From Paraburkholderia sp. (GTDB lineage Bacteria > Pseudomonadota > Gammaproteobacteria > Burkholderiales > Burkholderiaceae), in the NCBI GenBank assembly GCA_004322045.1, contig SCRN01000022.1, forward strand, positions 38,712 to 102,711: 64,000 nt of DNA. Reading direction: 5' to 3'. The position numbers and the translations under genes are program-made. Shown here in pieces: positions 35,594 to 44,637 of this stretch (its first letter is position 1; every line of letters starts with the position of its first letter). A model generated the notes under the pieces. That model searched no databases, had not been told where the DNA came from, and saw only the letters and a list, made by a program, of their open reading frames with translations.

Positions 35594-37924
35594 ATGACAA
35601 GAAATCGTATGGCACTGCGCCGCATCGCTACCGCGCTTTTGATCGCCGGGCTCATGACCGCACAGGCAGCGAATGCCGAAGTGACGTTGAACTTCGTGAA
35701 TGCGGACATCGATCAAGTGGCCAAAGCGATCGGCGCGGCGACGAACAAGACGATCATCGTCGATCCTCGCGTCAAGGGCCAACTGAACCTCGTATCGGAA
35801 AATCCGGTGCCCGAGCAGCAGGCGCTCAAGACGCTCGAAGCGGCGCTGCGCATGCAAGGGTTCGCCATCGTCCAAGATAACGGCGTGCTGAAGGTGGTGC
35901 CCGAGGCCGACGCGAAACTGCAAGGTGCGCCCACCTACCTCGGCAATGTTCCGAAAGCGCACGGCGATCAGATCATCACGCAGGTGTTCGAGCTGCACAA
36001 CGAATCGGCCAACAACCTGCTGCCCGTGCTGCGGCCGCTCATCTCGCCGAACAATACGATCGCGGCCTACCCTGCGAACAACACGCTCGTCGTGACCGAT
36101 TACGCCGATAACGTGCGGCGGATCGCAGCCATCATCGCGGGCGTCGACAATGCAGCCGGGCAGCAGATCGTGGTCGTGCCGCTGAAGAATGCGAACGCGC
36201 TCGACATCGAGCCGCAACTGACCAAGCTGCTCGATCCCGGTACGATCGGCAGTACCGACGCCACGCTGAAGGTGTCCGTGCAGGCCGACCCGCGCACGAA
36301 CTCGCTGATGTTGCGCGCGTCGAACAAGGCGCGCCTTGTTTCGGCCAAAAAGCTTATCGAGCAACTCGATGCACCGAGCTCGCAGCCGGGCAACATGCAT
36401 GTGGTTCATGTGCGCAACGCGAGCGCCGTGGTGCTCGCGAAAACCTTGCGCGGGATGCTCGGCAAGGCCGGCGGCTCGGGTAGCAGCGCCGAGTCGAGCA
36501 ACGCGAGCTCGTTCAGCCAAGGCGCTTCGGGAGGCGGCCTCGGTTCGACGGGCACGTCCGGCGTTCCCCCGCTGCCCTCGTCGTACAGCGGCAGTTCGCT
36601 CGGCGGCGGCAGCTCGATGTCGGGCTCGAGCGGCAGTAGTGGGATGAGCGGGAGCGGCGGCAGCGGCAACGACTTCAGCACCGACAAGCAAGGGCAGAGC
36701 AGCGACGAGAATCAGCCCGGCGGCATGATTCAGGCCGATGCGGCGACGAACTCCCTGATCATCACGGCGGCCGATCCGGTCTACCGTAATTTGCGAGCGG
36801 TGATCGACCAGCTCGATCAACGTCGCGCGCAGGTGTATATCGAAGCGCTCATCGTCGAGTTGAACTCCACGCGCGCCGGCAATCTCGGGATCCAGTGGCA
36901 GGTCGCGAGCGGCAACCTTTTGGCCGGCAGCAATCTATCGAGCAGCGCCGGCAGCACGGGCAGCTCGAACATCTTGAACGTGGCCGCGGGCCTGGCCGCA
37001 GGCGGCGCCGCGGGGGTGGGCACGCTGCCCAGTACGCTCACCCAGGGCTTGAATGTCGGCTGGCTGCACAACATGTTCGGCGTGCAGGGTCTCGGCGGGT
37101 TGCTCCAGTATTTCGCTGGCTCGAGCGACGCGAACGTGCTGTCGACGCCAAACCTGATCACGCTCGACAACGAAGAGGCGAAGATCGTCGTCGGCCAGAA
37201 TGTCCCAATCGCGACCGGCTCGTACTCGAACTTGACGAGCGGCACCACGGCCAACGCGTTCAACACCTATGATCGCCGCGACGTCGGCCTGACGTTGCAC
37301 GTGAAGCCGCAGATCACGGCGGGCGGAATCCTCAAGCTTCAGCTCTACACGGAAGACTCCTCGGTCGTCAGCGGGACGACGAATACGGCGACGAACCCGG
37401 CAGGCCCAACGTTTAATTTGCGCTCGATCCATTCGACGGTCCTCGCGGACAACGGCGAGATCATCGTGCTCGGCGGCTTGATGCAGGACAACTACCAGGT
37501 ATCGAACAGCAAAGTGCCGCTGCTCGGCGACATCCCGTGGATCGGCCAGTTGTTCCGCTCGGAAACCAAGCAGCGCCAGAAAACCAATTTGATGGTGTTC
37601 CTGCGCCCTGTCATCATCAACGACAGCGACACCGCGCAGCAGATCACCCAGAATCGCTACGACTATGTGCAGGGCGTTACGGACGGATACCACTCCGACA
37701 ACAACGTGATGCGTGACAAGGACTTCCCGGTGGTGCCGCCTATCCCGGCCGGCCCGAGCCAGGGTGCGGCGCCCGCGGCGAACCTGTTCGATCTGAGGCA
37801 GATGACGCATCAGCCGGGGACGCAGCCGCCGTCGCCCGCTACTCAGCAACCGGCGCCGCCGCAAACCACACCGCAGCAGGCCGTGCCGCAGCAGCAGCCG
37901 GCCACGCCCGGAGCGTCGCAGTGA
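35594..37924 (+). CDS. gspD: Type II secretion outer-membrane secretin GspD
   Basis: A 776-residue secretin that forms the multimeric outer-membrane channel of the type II system. A signal peptide (LLIAGLMTAQAANA, cleaved near residue 29) is followed by N0 (VTLNFVNADIDQVAKAIGAAT), N1-N3, and a long Gly/Ser-rich linker (residues about 295-370). The secretin core includes VGQNVPIATGSY and VPLLGDIPWIGQLFR. The tail from about residue 720 is Pro/Gln-rich and may hold the pilotin-binding part. ATG 35594 was chosen over TTG 35579 and ATG 35609; no strong ribosome binding site decides this. It begins the gspDEF operon, overlapping gspE by four bases. Confidence 0.94.
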   Translation: MTRNRMALRRIATALLIAGLMTAQAANAEVTLNFVNADIDQVAKAIGAATNKTIIVDPRVKGQLNLVSENPVPEQQALKTLEAALRMQGFAIVQDNGVLKVVPEADAKLQGAPTYLGNVPKAHGDQIITQVFELHNESANNLLPVLRPLISPNNTIAAYPANNTLVVTDYADNVRRIAAIIAGVDNAAGQQIVVVPLKNANALDIEPQLTKLLDPGTIGSTDATLKVSVQADPRTNSLMLRASNKARLVSAKKLIEQLDAPSSQPGNMHVVHVRNASAVVLAKTLRGMLGKAGGSGSSAESSNASSFSQGASGGGLGSTGTSGVPPLPSSYSGSSLGGGSSMSGSSGSSGMSGSGGSGNDFSTDKQGQSSDENQPGGMIQADAATNSLIITAADPVYRNLRAVIDQLDQRRAQVYIEALIVELNSTRAGNLGIQWQVASGNLLAGSNLSSSAGSTGSSNILNVAAGLAAGGAAGVGTLPSTLTQGLNVGWLHNMFGVQGLGGLLQYFAGSSDANVLSTPNLITLDNEEAKIVVGQNVPIATGSYSNLTSGTTANAFNTYDRRDVGLTLHVKPQITAGGILKLQLYTEDSSVVSGTTNTATNPAGPTFNLRSIHSTVLADNGEIIVLGGLMQDNYQVSNSKVPLLGDIPWIGQLFRSETKQRQKTNLMVFLRPVIINDSDTAQQITQNRYDYVQGVTDGYHSDNNVMRDKDFPVVPPIPAGPSQGAAPAANLFDLRQMTHQPGTQPPSPATQQPAPPQTTPQQAVPQQQPATPGASQ

Positions 37925-39417
37925 GCAGCGTGCTCCCTTCTTCCAGCGACCGCGCGCCGGGCGAGCGCCAAGCGCCCTCGCCGCTGGCTGCGCGGCTCGT
38001 GCCCTACGGCTTCGCGCGCAGCGGCCAGATCCTCGTTGCGCACCAGCGCGCGGAAGGGCTTGAAGTGTGGATCAGCGATCGCACGAGCGACGCGGCGTTG
38101 GCCGAGATTGCACGCAATTTCGGCGCGCTGACGGCGGTGCGCTTGCCCGCCGAAGAACTCACGCAAGCGATCAACCAAGCCTACGAGCGCAATGACGGCA
38201 GCGCCGCTCAAGTCGTCGGCGAAGTGGAAGGCGAAGTCGATCTGTCGCGGCTCATGCAAGACATTCCCGAAGTCGAGGATTTGCTCGAATCGGAAGACGA
38301 CGCGCCGATCATCCGCATGATCAACGCGTTGCTCACCCAGGCGGCGCGCGAGCACGCGTCCGACATTCACATCGAGCCGTTCGAGAATGCATCGGTGGTG
38401 CGCTTTCGCGTCGACGGCACGCTGCGCGACGTCGTGCGGCCGAAAAAAACACTGCACGGCGCGCTGATCTCGCGCATCAAGATCATGGCGCAGCTCGACA
38501 TCGCCGAAAAGCGCCTGCCGCAAGACGGCCGCATCACGCTGCGCGTCGGCGGCCGCGCCGTCGACGTTCGGGTATCGACGCTGCCGACCGGGCACGGCGA
38601 GCGCGCGGTGTTGCGTTTGCTCGAAAAGGACGCGCAGCACTTGAACCTCGAGGCGCTCGGCATGGGCCCCGATACGCTCGCGCGGTTCGACCAGCTGATT
38701 TCGCGGCCGCACGGCATCGTGCTCGTGACCGGGCCGACGGGGTCGGGTAAAACGACCACGCTCTATGCGTCGCTCGCACGTCTGGAGACGGCGACGACCA
38801 ACATCATGACGGTCGAGGATCCGATCGAATACGACCTGCCCGGCATCGGCCAGACGCAGGTCAACGAGCGGATCGGCATGACGTTCGCGCGCGCTTTGCG
38901 CTCGATTCTGCGGCAGGATCCGGACATCATCATGATCGGTGAGATTCGCGACTTGGAAACCGCGCAGATCGCCGTGCAAGCCTCGCTCACGGGTCACTTG
39001 GTGCTTGCGACGCTGCACACGAACGATGCGGCTTCGGCCGTCACGCGCCTCACGGACATGGGCGTCGAACCGTACCTGCTCGCCTCGTCGCTGCTCGGCG
39101 TGCTCGCACAGCGGCTAGTGCGGCGGCTATGTCCCGTGTGCAAGGAAGAGCGCGTCGAAGACAACCGTTCGCAGTGGCATCCGGTCGGGTGCGATAAATG
39201 CGCGAAATCGGGCTATTCCGGGCGGCGCGGCGTGTACGAACTGCTCGTCATCGACGATGCGATCCGCGCGATGGTCCACCGCAATGCGGCGGACGCCGAG
39301 ATTCTCGCGGCTGGCCGCGCGCAAGGCATGCGCACGCTGCGCGAGGATGCCGACCGGTGGCTGGCCTCCGGCCTCACCTCGCTCGAAGAGGTGATACGCG
39401 TGACGGGCGAGGTCTAA
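37921..39417 (+). CDS. gspE: Type II secretion ATPase GspE
   Basis: A 498-residue hexameric ATPase that drives pseudopilus assembly at the inner membrane. It shows the N2 region (residues about 120-190), Walker A GPTGSGKTTTLYASL, the Asp box MTVEDPIEYDLPGIGQ, Walker B ILRQDPDIIMIGEIRDLETA and the His box TGHLVLATLHTNDA. The zinc-binding tetracysteine motif is CPVCKE...CDKCAKSGY near the C-terminus. It starts at GTG overlapping the gspD stop codon, so translation is coupled. Confidence 0.97.
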   Translation: MSSVLPSSSDRAPGERQAPSPLAARLVPYGFARSGQILVAHQRAEGLEVWISDRTSDAALAEIARNFGALTAVRLPAEELTQAINQAYERNDGSAAQVVGEVEGEVDLSRLMQDIPEVEDLLESEDDAPIIRMINALLTQAAREHASDIHIEPFENASVVRFRVDGTLRDVVRPKKTLHGALISRIKIMAQLDIAEKRLPQDGRITLRVGGRAVDVRVSTLPTGHGERAVLRLLEKDAQHLNLEALGMGPDTLARFDQLISRPHGIVLVTGPTGSGKTTTLYASLARLETATTNIMTVEDPIEYDLPGIGQTQVNERIGMTFARALRSILRQDPDIIMIGEIRDLETAQIAVQASLTGHLVLATLHTNDAASAVTRLTDMGVEPYLLASSLLGVLAQRLVRRLCPVCKEERVEDNRSQWHPVGCDKCAKSGYSGRRGVYELLVIDDAIRAMVHRNAADAEILAAGRAQGMRTLREDADRWLASGLTSLEEVIRVTGEV

Positions 39418-39420
39418 CCG

Positions 39421-40638
39421 ATGCCGGCCTTTCGCTTCGAAGCGATCGACACGACAGGGCGCGCGCAGAAGGGAGTGCTCGATGCGGACAGTGCGCGCTC
39501 GGCGCGCGCCCAGTTGCGCACGCAAGGACTGACGCCGCTCATCGTCGAACCGGCAGGCAGCGCTGCCCGTGGCGCGCGCAGCCGGCGCCTGGCGCTTGGC
39601 CGCAAGCTATCGGCGCGGGAGCAGGCGATTCTCACGCGCCAGCTCGCGAGTTTGCTCACGGCCGGGTTGCCGCTCGACGAGGCGCTTTCCGTTTTGACCG
39701 ATCAGGCCGAGCGCGACTACATTCGCGAACTCGTCGCGGCCATTCGCGCCGAGGTGTTGGGCGGCCATTCGCTGGCCAACGCGCTGGCGCAGCATCCGCG
39801 CGATTTTCCCGACATCTATCGGGCGCTCGTTGCGGCCGGAGAGCATACGGGCAAGCTCGGCCTTGTGCTCTCGCGCTTGGCCGATTACATCGAGCAACGC
39901 AATGCGCTCACGCAAAAGATCGTCCTGGCGTTCACCTACCCGGCCATCGTCACGCTGATCGCATTGGGTATCGTCACGTTCTTGCTCAGCTATGTCGTGC
40001 CGCAAGTCGTCAATGTGTTCGCGAGCACGAAGCAGCAGTTGCCGATCCTGACGGTGATGATGATGGCGCTCTCGGGATTCGTCCGCCATTGGTGGTGGGC
40101 GATTCTGCTTGGGGTGGCGCTGGTCTTATATGGGGCGCGTGCGATTTTGTCGCAGGCGGGGCCGCGGCTCGCCTTCGACCGGTGGCTGTTGACGGCGCCA
40201 CTTGCCGGCAAGCTCGTGCGCGGCTACAACACGGTTCGCTTTGCGAGCACGCTCGCGATCTTGACGGCGGCCGGGGTGCCGATCCTGCGCGCACTGCAGG
40301 CGGCCGGCGAGACGCTCAACAATCGGGCGATGCACGGCAATGTCGAGGACGCGATCGTGCGCGTGCGTGAAGGTACGTCGCTGTCTCGCGCGCTGGGCAA
40401 TACGAAAACGTTTCCGCCCGTGCTTGTGCATTTGATTCGCTCGGGCGAGGCCACGGGCGATGTGACGACGATGCTCGACCGCGCGTCGGAAGGTGAAGCG
40501 CGCGAACTGGAACGACGCACGATGTTCCTGACGAGCTTGCTCGAGCCGCTGCTGATTTTGGCGATGGGGGGCATCGTGCTCGTGATCGTGCTCGCGGTGA
40601 TGCTGCCGATCATCGATCTGAACAATATGGTGCAGTAG
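39421..40638 (+). CDS. gspF: Type II secretion inner-membrane platform protein GspF
   Basis: A 405-residue platform protein. Two cytoplasmic domains of the GspF/PilC type have the repeated motifs LASLLTAGLPLDEAL and FASTLAILTAAGVPILRAL, and the membrane segments lie near residues 170-195, 220-240 and 375-400. The C-terminus ILAMGGIVLVIVLAVMLPIIDLNN is highly conserved. It sits three bases after gspE. The gspC gene that should follow is on the opposite strand. Confidence 0.97.
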   Translation: MPAFRFEAIDTTGRAQKGVLDADSARSARAQLRTQGLTPLIVEPAGSAARGARSRRLALGRKLSAREQAILTRQLASLLTAGLPLDEALSVLTDQAERDYIRELVAAIRAEVLGGHSLANALAQHPRDFPDIYRALVAAGEHTGKLGLVLSRLADYIEQRNALTQKIVLAFTYPAIVTLIALGIVTFLLSYVVPQVVNVFASTKQQLPILTVMMMALSGFVRHWWWAILLGVALVLYGARAILSQAGPRLAFDRWLLTAPLAGKLVRGYNTVRFASTLAILTAAGVPILRALQAAGETLNNRAMHGNVEDAIVRVREGTSLSRALGNTKTFPPVLVHLIRSGEATGDVTTMLDRASEGEARELERRTMFLTSLLEPLLILAMGGIVLVIVLAVMLPIIDLNNMVQ

Positions 40639-40751
40639 CTGGTGCAGTGCAGTAGCGCGAGCAAACGCCGGGTGCTTGGTGCGCTGGCGTGGGGTGCGTG
40701 CCGTGGGGGATTCCGGTGAATGCACAGCGTAGCCGCGCGACCGAAAGAAGT

Positions 40752-41165
40752 TTAGCGCACGTAGATGGTCGGGCCGCCCGTATTCGGCGCCAACGGAATT
40801 TCGGAATGCACGCCGTTGTGATCGATGACGATGGAGCGGGCGCGGACTTCGGCGAGCGTGGTGCCGTCGGTGATCTTGCTGCCGAGCGCGATGGCTCGGG
40901 CCGGTTCGTCGCCCACGCCGACGATCGCCGCGGCGCCTTCGCGCAGCGAGAGGATGCCGACGAGCTTGATGTTGCGGTTGGCCTCGTGCGTGAGCTTGCC
41001 GCCGAACAGTGCGGCGGCGTCTTCGGGGGACACGCTCGGCGCGACGGCTGCCGCTTGCGGCGGCGGCGCGGGATGCGCGGTGAGCACGACGATCCAATAG
41101 GTGAGCGTCGCGCAGAAAGCCGCAAACAGCGCGAACGACAGCAGGCGGATTTGGAGAGTGTTCAT
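40752..41165 (-). CDS. gspC: Type II secretion inner-membrane protein GspC (inverted)
   Basis: A 137-residue bitopic inner-membrane protein of GspC type that links the secretin to the inner platform. One helix (LLSFALFAAFCATLTYWIVVLTA) lies near the N-terminus. After a Pro/Ala linker, a homology-region domain reads LVGILSLREGAAAIVGVGDEPARAIALGSKITDGT, the HR domain that contacts GspD. No PDZ domain follows, so it is short compared with GspC of enteric species. The gene lies on the minus strand between gspF and gspG, an arrangement known in Burkholderia. I chose ATG 41165; ATG 41174 would add three residues. Its promoter must be in the 130 bp shared with gspG. Confidence 0.88.
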   Translation of the reverse strand: MNTLQIRLLSFALFAAFCATLTYWIVVLTAHPAPPPQAAAVAPSVSPEDAAALFGGKLTHEANRNIKLVGILSLREGAAAIVGVGDEPARAIALGSKITDGTTLAEVRARSIVIDHNGVHSEIPLAPNTGGPTIYVR

Positions 41166-41298
41166 GCGCGCCATTGTACGAGCTATTCGCGGGTTTGCAC
41201 GGTTGTCGAACCCTGACGAAAAGGCCCATTACAATCGGCGGCGCGATGCGAAGCGCGCTCGATGCGCTTCGTCGACAATTTAACGAACGAGGTAGGCA

Positions 41299-41766
41299 AT
41301 GATGCAAATGTGGAACCAACGCCGCACCGAAGCCGCAACGCTGCGCGCACGCCGCCAGCGTGGCTTTACGCTGATCGAAATCATGGTCGTGATCGCCATT
41401 CTCGGCATTCTCGCCGCGCTGATCGTGCCCAAGATCATGAGCCGGCCCGACGAGGCCCGGCGCGTGGCGGCGAAGCAGGACATCGGCACGATGATGCAGG
41501 CGCTCAAGCTCTATCGTCTCGATAATGGTCGTTATCCGACGCAGGAACAGGGGCTGCACGCGTTGATCGAAAAGCCGAGCACCGATCCGATTCCGAACAA
41601 TTGGAAAGACGGCGGCTATCTCGAACGTCTGCCGAACGATCCGTGGGGCAATGCCTATCAATACCTGAACCCGGGCGTTCATGGCGAGATCGATGTATTC
41701 AGCTATGGCGCGGATGGCAAGCCCGGCGGCGACGGCAATGATGCCGACGTCGGCTCGTGGCAGTAA
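41299..41766 (+). CDS. gspG: Type II secretion major pseudopilin GspG
   Basis: A 155-residue major pseudopilin. A basic leader of about 21 residues is cleaved before Phe in [24 protein letters not shown], with the essential Glu at +5. The C-terminal domain has the calcium-binding loop region [13 protein letters not shown] and [19 protein letters not shown]. It assembles the pseudopilus that pushes substrates through GspD. It starts the second gsp transcript, gspGHIJKLMN. Confidence 0.97.
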   Translation: MMQMWNQRRTEAATLRARRQRGFTLIEIMVVIAILGILAALIVPKIMSRPDEARRVAAKQDIGTMMQALKLYRLDNGRYPTQEQGLHALIEKPSTDPIPNNWKDGGYLERLPNDPWGNAYQYLNPGVHGEIDVFSYGADGKPGGDGNDADVGSWQ

Positions 41767-41832
41767 GCGCAGCCATACCGTGACCGGTGCAATGGCGTGC
41801 CTCGGCCTGACGCATTGCCCTCACCGATCATC

Positions 41833-42357
41833 ATGCGGATGAACGGCGGTACGCGCTCGCGCCGTGGGCACGTGGAGCCCGCCGGCGCGCAGGGTTCGGC
41901 ACGGCGCGCGCGCGGCTTCACGCTGCTCGAGATGATGGTCGTTCTGGTCATCGCCGGGCTGCTGGTGTCGCTCGCGTCGGTCTCGCTCACGCGCAATCCG
42001 CGCACCGATCTGAACGAACAGGCGCAGCGTCTTGCTTTGCTGTTCGAATCGGCTTCCGACGAAGCGCAAGTGCGCGCCCGCCCGATCGCCTGGCAACCCG
42101 TGACGGGAGGCTATCGATTCGACGTGCACACCGATGATGGCTGGCGTCCGCTGTTGCGCGACGATCTGTTGCGCCAGCGTGGCTGGGAGGGCGGCGTGAC
42201 CGATGTGACGATCGACTATCCGGGCTCCGATCTTCATCCGGAGCGCGTCGTCTTCGGCGTCGAGAGCATCGGACAAGCGGTGACGGTCACGCTGTATTCG
42301 GCGGTAGGTCGCGCGACCATCGTCGGGACCGGCAACGGTCGTTATGAGGTGCGTTGA
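41833..42357 (+). CDS. gspH: Type II secretion minor pseudopilin GspH
   Basis: A 174-residue minor pseudopilin. The prepilin cleavage site is ARGFTLLEMMVVLVIAGLLV near residue 28, with Glu at +5. The rest is a beta-rich domain typical of GspH. The start was taken at ATG 41833 (MRMNGGTRSRR). It is followed by gspI one base after its stop codon. Confidence 0.88.
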   Translation: MRMNGGTRSRRGHVEPAGAQGSARRARGFTLLEMMVVLVIAGLLVSLASVSLTRNPRTDLNEQAQRLALLFESASDEAQVRARPIAWQPVTGGYRFDVHTDDGWRPLLRDDLLRQRGWEGGVTDVTIDYPGSDLHPERVVFGVESIGQAVTVTLYSAVGRATIVGTGNGRYEVR

Positions 42358-42358
42358 G

Positions 42359-42784
42359 ATGCGCTTGCCTACTAAACGAGCCGCCGCGCGAATCGCAGCC
42401 CGAACTGCCGCGAACGCGCGCGGCTTCACGATGATCGAAGTGCTCGTCGCACTCGCCATCATCGCCGTGGCGCTCGCTGCATCGCTGCGTGCGGTCGGCA
42501 TGTTGGCGAACGACGAAGCCGACCTGCACCGGCGCCTGCTAGCGGGATGGAGCGCCGATAACGCGCTGACCGAGCTGCATTTGTCGCGTGTATGGCCGGA
42601 GGTCGGCACGCAGACGTTCGACTGCTCGCAAGGCAATTTGCCGCTCACTTGCACCGAGCGTGTGAGCGCCACGCCCAACCCGGTTTTTCGGCGCGTAGAG
42701 GTGTCGGTGACGACGCCGGGGCAGTCGGGCAGCCTCGCGCAACTCGTGACGGTCGTCGCCAATGAGTCCAACCGTGCGCTCTGA
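42359..42784 (+). CDS. gspI: Type II secretion minor pseudopilin GspI
   Basis: A 141-residue minor pseudopilin. The leader ends at ARGFTMIEVLVALAIIAVALAA (near residue 22), with Glu at +5; the C-terminal domain has the Cys pair TFDCSQGNLPLTCTERV, which may form a disulfide. GspI starts the GspI-J-K tip complex of the pseudopilus. Start ATG 42359 is one base past the gspH stop. Its end overlaps gspJ by 23 bases. Confidence 0.9.
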   Translation: MRLPTKRAAARIAARTAANARGFTMIEVLVALAIIAVALAASLRAVGMLANDEADLHRRLLAGWSADNALTELHLSRVWPEVGTQTFDCSQGNLPLTCTERVSATPNPVFRRVEVSVTTPGQSGSLAQLVTVVANESNRAL

Positions 42785-43445
42785 GGCGAAGCGCCCCGCG
42801 CGGCGCGAGCGCGGCTTCACGCTGATCGAGCTCATGGTTGCGATCGCGATTCTCGCCGTCATCGCGGTGCTTTCTTGGCGCGGCCTCGACCAAATCATGC
42901 GTGGCCGGCAGGCGATTTCGAGCGCGATGGAAGACGAGCGCGTGTTCGTTCAACTGTTCGATCAGTTGCGCGTGGATGCCCGCCAAGCCGCGACCGACGA
43001 TGAAGTCGGCCAACCTGCCATCTCGGTTTCCGGTGACGGGCTGCAAATCGTGCGCGAATTCGGCCTGGCCGGCGAGGCGCCGCGCCTTCAAGTCGTGCGC
43101 TATCAAGTGGCGAACGGGCGCGTCACACGTTATGCATCGCCGCCCCTGGTGACGGTCGGCCAGTTGCGCCGCACGCTCGCGGCATCGAGCGGCAGCGGCG
43201 ATTGGAGCGCCGTGCCGCTCATTTCGGGCGTGGGCAAGATAACGGCGCGGCTCTATGTGCCGCGCGTCGGTTGGACGACGCAAATGGGCGATGTGACCGC
43301 CGAAATCGCGCGCAACGACAACAACGTGAAAGTGCCGCAGTTCGGCAACGCGCCGCTGCCGCGGGCGGTGACCGGCCTCGAGGTCGCGATCGGCGCGCCG
43401 TCGCTGCACGTGCCCGTGCGGCGCATGTTTCTCGTCGGAGAATGA
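42762..43445 (+). CDS. gspJ: Type II secretion minor pseudopilin GspJ
   Basis: A 227-residue minor pseudopilin with cleavage site ERGFTLIELMVAIAILAVIAVLSWRGLD. The basic leader MSPTVRSEAKRPARRER precedes it, and the segment DDEVGQPAISVSGDGLQIVREFG is the GspJ beta-domain. It partners GspI and GspK in the tip. The start lies inside the end of gspI, which suggests coupled translation. Confidence 0.93.
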   Translation: MSPTVRSEAKRPARRERGFTLIELMVAIAILAVIAVLSWRGLDQIMRGRQAISSAMEDERVFVQLFDQLRVDARQAATDDEVGQPAISVSGDGLQIVREFGLAGEAPRLQVVRYQVANGRVTRYASPPLVTVGQLRRTLAASSGSGDWSAVPLISGVGKITARLYVPRVGWTTQMGDVTAEIARNDNNVKVPQFGNAPLPRAVTGLEVAIGAPSLHVPVRRMFLVGE

Positions 43446-44608
43446 CGATGCGCGATCGCCTCTCTCGGCTCTTGCGTTCGCCGCGCGTATGCGGCGGGCA
43501 TCGCACGCCGCCGCGGCGCCAGCGTGGCGTGGCCATCATCAGCGCGCTGCTCGTGGTGACGCTTTCGGCGATCCTCGTCGCGGGCGTGCTCTGGCGTCAG
43601 CAAGTGCAGATTCGCCGCATTCAGAATCAGCGCCTGCTCTCGCAAGCGCAATGGGTGGCGCGCGGCGCTGTCGATTGGACGCGCTTGATACTGCGTTCGG
43701 AGGCCGATACGGCGCCCACGGTGACTTACCTCGGCGGCGTATGGGCGGTGCCGATCGCAAAAACTCGGCTGTCCGATTTCCTCGGCAAGTCCGGTGACGC
43801 ACAGGCTGCCGAAGGCGCGCAGACCTACCTGTCGGGATCGATCGAGGATGCGCAAGCGAAATTCAATCTGCGCAACCTCGTCTCGATTCCGGCACCCGGG
43901 GCATTACAGATCAATCAGCAGGAAACCGCCGCGTTCGCTCGACTGCTCGCGCTGCTCGGCCTCAACGGCGGCCTTGCGAAGACGGCCGCACTGCAAGTGC
44001 GCGCCTCGTTGATGCAGTCGGCCACGCGTTTTCAAACGCCGATCAGCAACCGGCTGGGCTCTGCAGGCGAGGGCACGCAACCGGCGGCGCAACCCCAGCC
44101 CGGTGGCACGGCTGGCGGCCAGAATTTAACGGACAACCCCGGTCTTGAAGACGACGACAACCAGAACGCCGATACGGCGCCGTTGCAGTTCACTGGCGTC
44201 GATTCGCTGTTGAACGTGCCTGGCTTCACACCGGAAATCGTGGCGCGCCTGCGTCCGTTCGTGACCGTGCTGCCGACGCAAACGTCCGTCAATATGAACA
44301 CGGCGCCGGCGGAAGTCGTGGCGGCGATGGTGCCGGGCATGTCGCTTTCGAGCGCTCAGTCGTTAGTGTCGCGGCGCGAAAGCGTGTACTTTCTCAATAC
44401 GGCCCAGGTGCAGCTTGCCTTGCAGGGCGCCGGCGGCCTGCTGCCCGGCACCGATATCAGTCAGATACCCATGGACGTGACGACGAGCTATTTTCTCGTC
44501 CATGGACGGGTGCAACACGAACGTGCGGAAGTCGATCGCACGACCCTCATATATCGCGACCCGCTGACGCACGCGACGCGCGTCGTGCGGGTGCGCGATC
44601 AGCTTTGA
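43442..44608 (+). CDS. gspK: Type II secretion minor pseudopilin GspK
   Basis: A 388-residue tip pseudopilin. The N-terminal helix is QRGVAIISALLVVTLSAILVAGVLW; unlike other pseudopilins it has no Glu at +5, a known GspK trait. SAM-like helical repeats include FTPEIVARLRPFVTVLPTQTSVNMNTAPAEV and PVVA-type motifs in the alpha-helical insert. ATG 43442 overlaps the gspJ stop codon in an ATGA junction; longer readings back to 43202 would lie inside gspJ. Confidence 0.93.
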   Translation: MTMRDRLSRLLRSPRVCGGHRTPPRRQRGVAIISALLVVTLSAILVAGVLWRQQVQIRRIQNQRLLSQAQWVARGAVDWTRLILRSEADTAPTVTYLGGVWAVPIAKTRLSDFLGKSGDAQAAEGAQTYLSGSIEDAQAKFNLRNLVSIPAPGALQINQQETAAFARLLALLGLNGGLAKTAALQVRASLMQSATRFQTPISNRLGSAGEGTQPAAQPQPGGTAGGQNLTDNPGLEDDDNQNADTAPLQFTGVDSLLNVPGFTPEIVARLRPFVTVLPTQTSVNMNTAPAEVVAAMVPGMSLSSAQSLVSRRESVYFLNTAQVQLALQGAGGLLPGTDISQIPMDVTTSYFLVHGRVQHERAEVDRTTLIYRDPLTHATRVVRVRDQL

Positions 44609-44637
44609 CGCAGCCTCGAACCAGGAGAGAACGGGCC

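Noticed and set aside
35402..36820. A long minus-strand frame covering gspD and its promoter
   Set aside because: It is the mirror of the GspD coding frame, and it is His/Arg-rich without family motifs.
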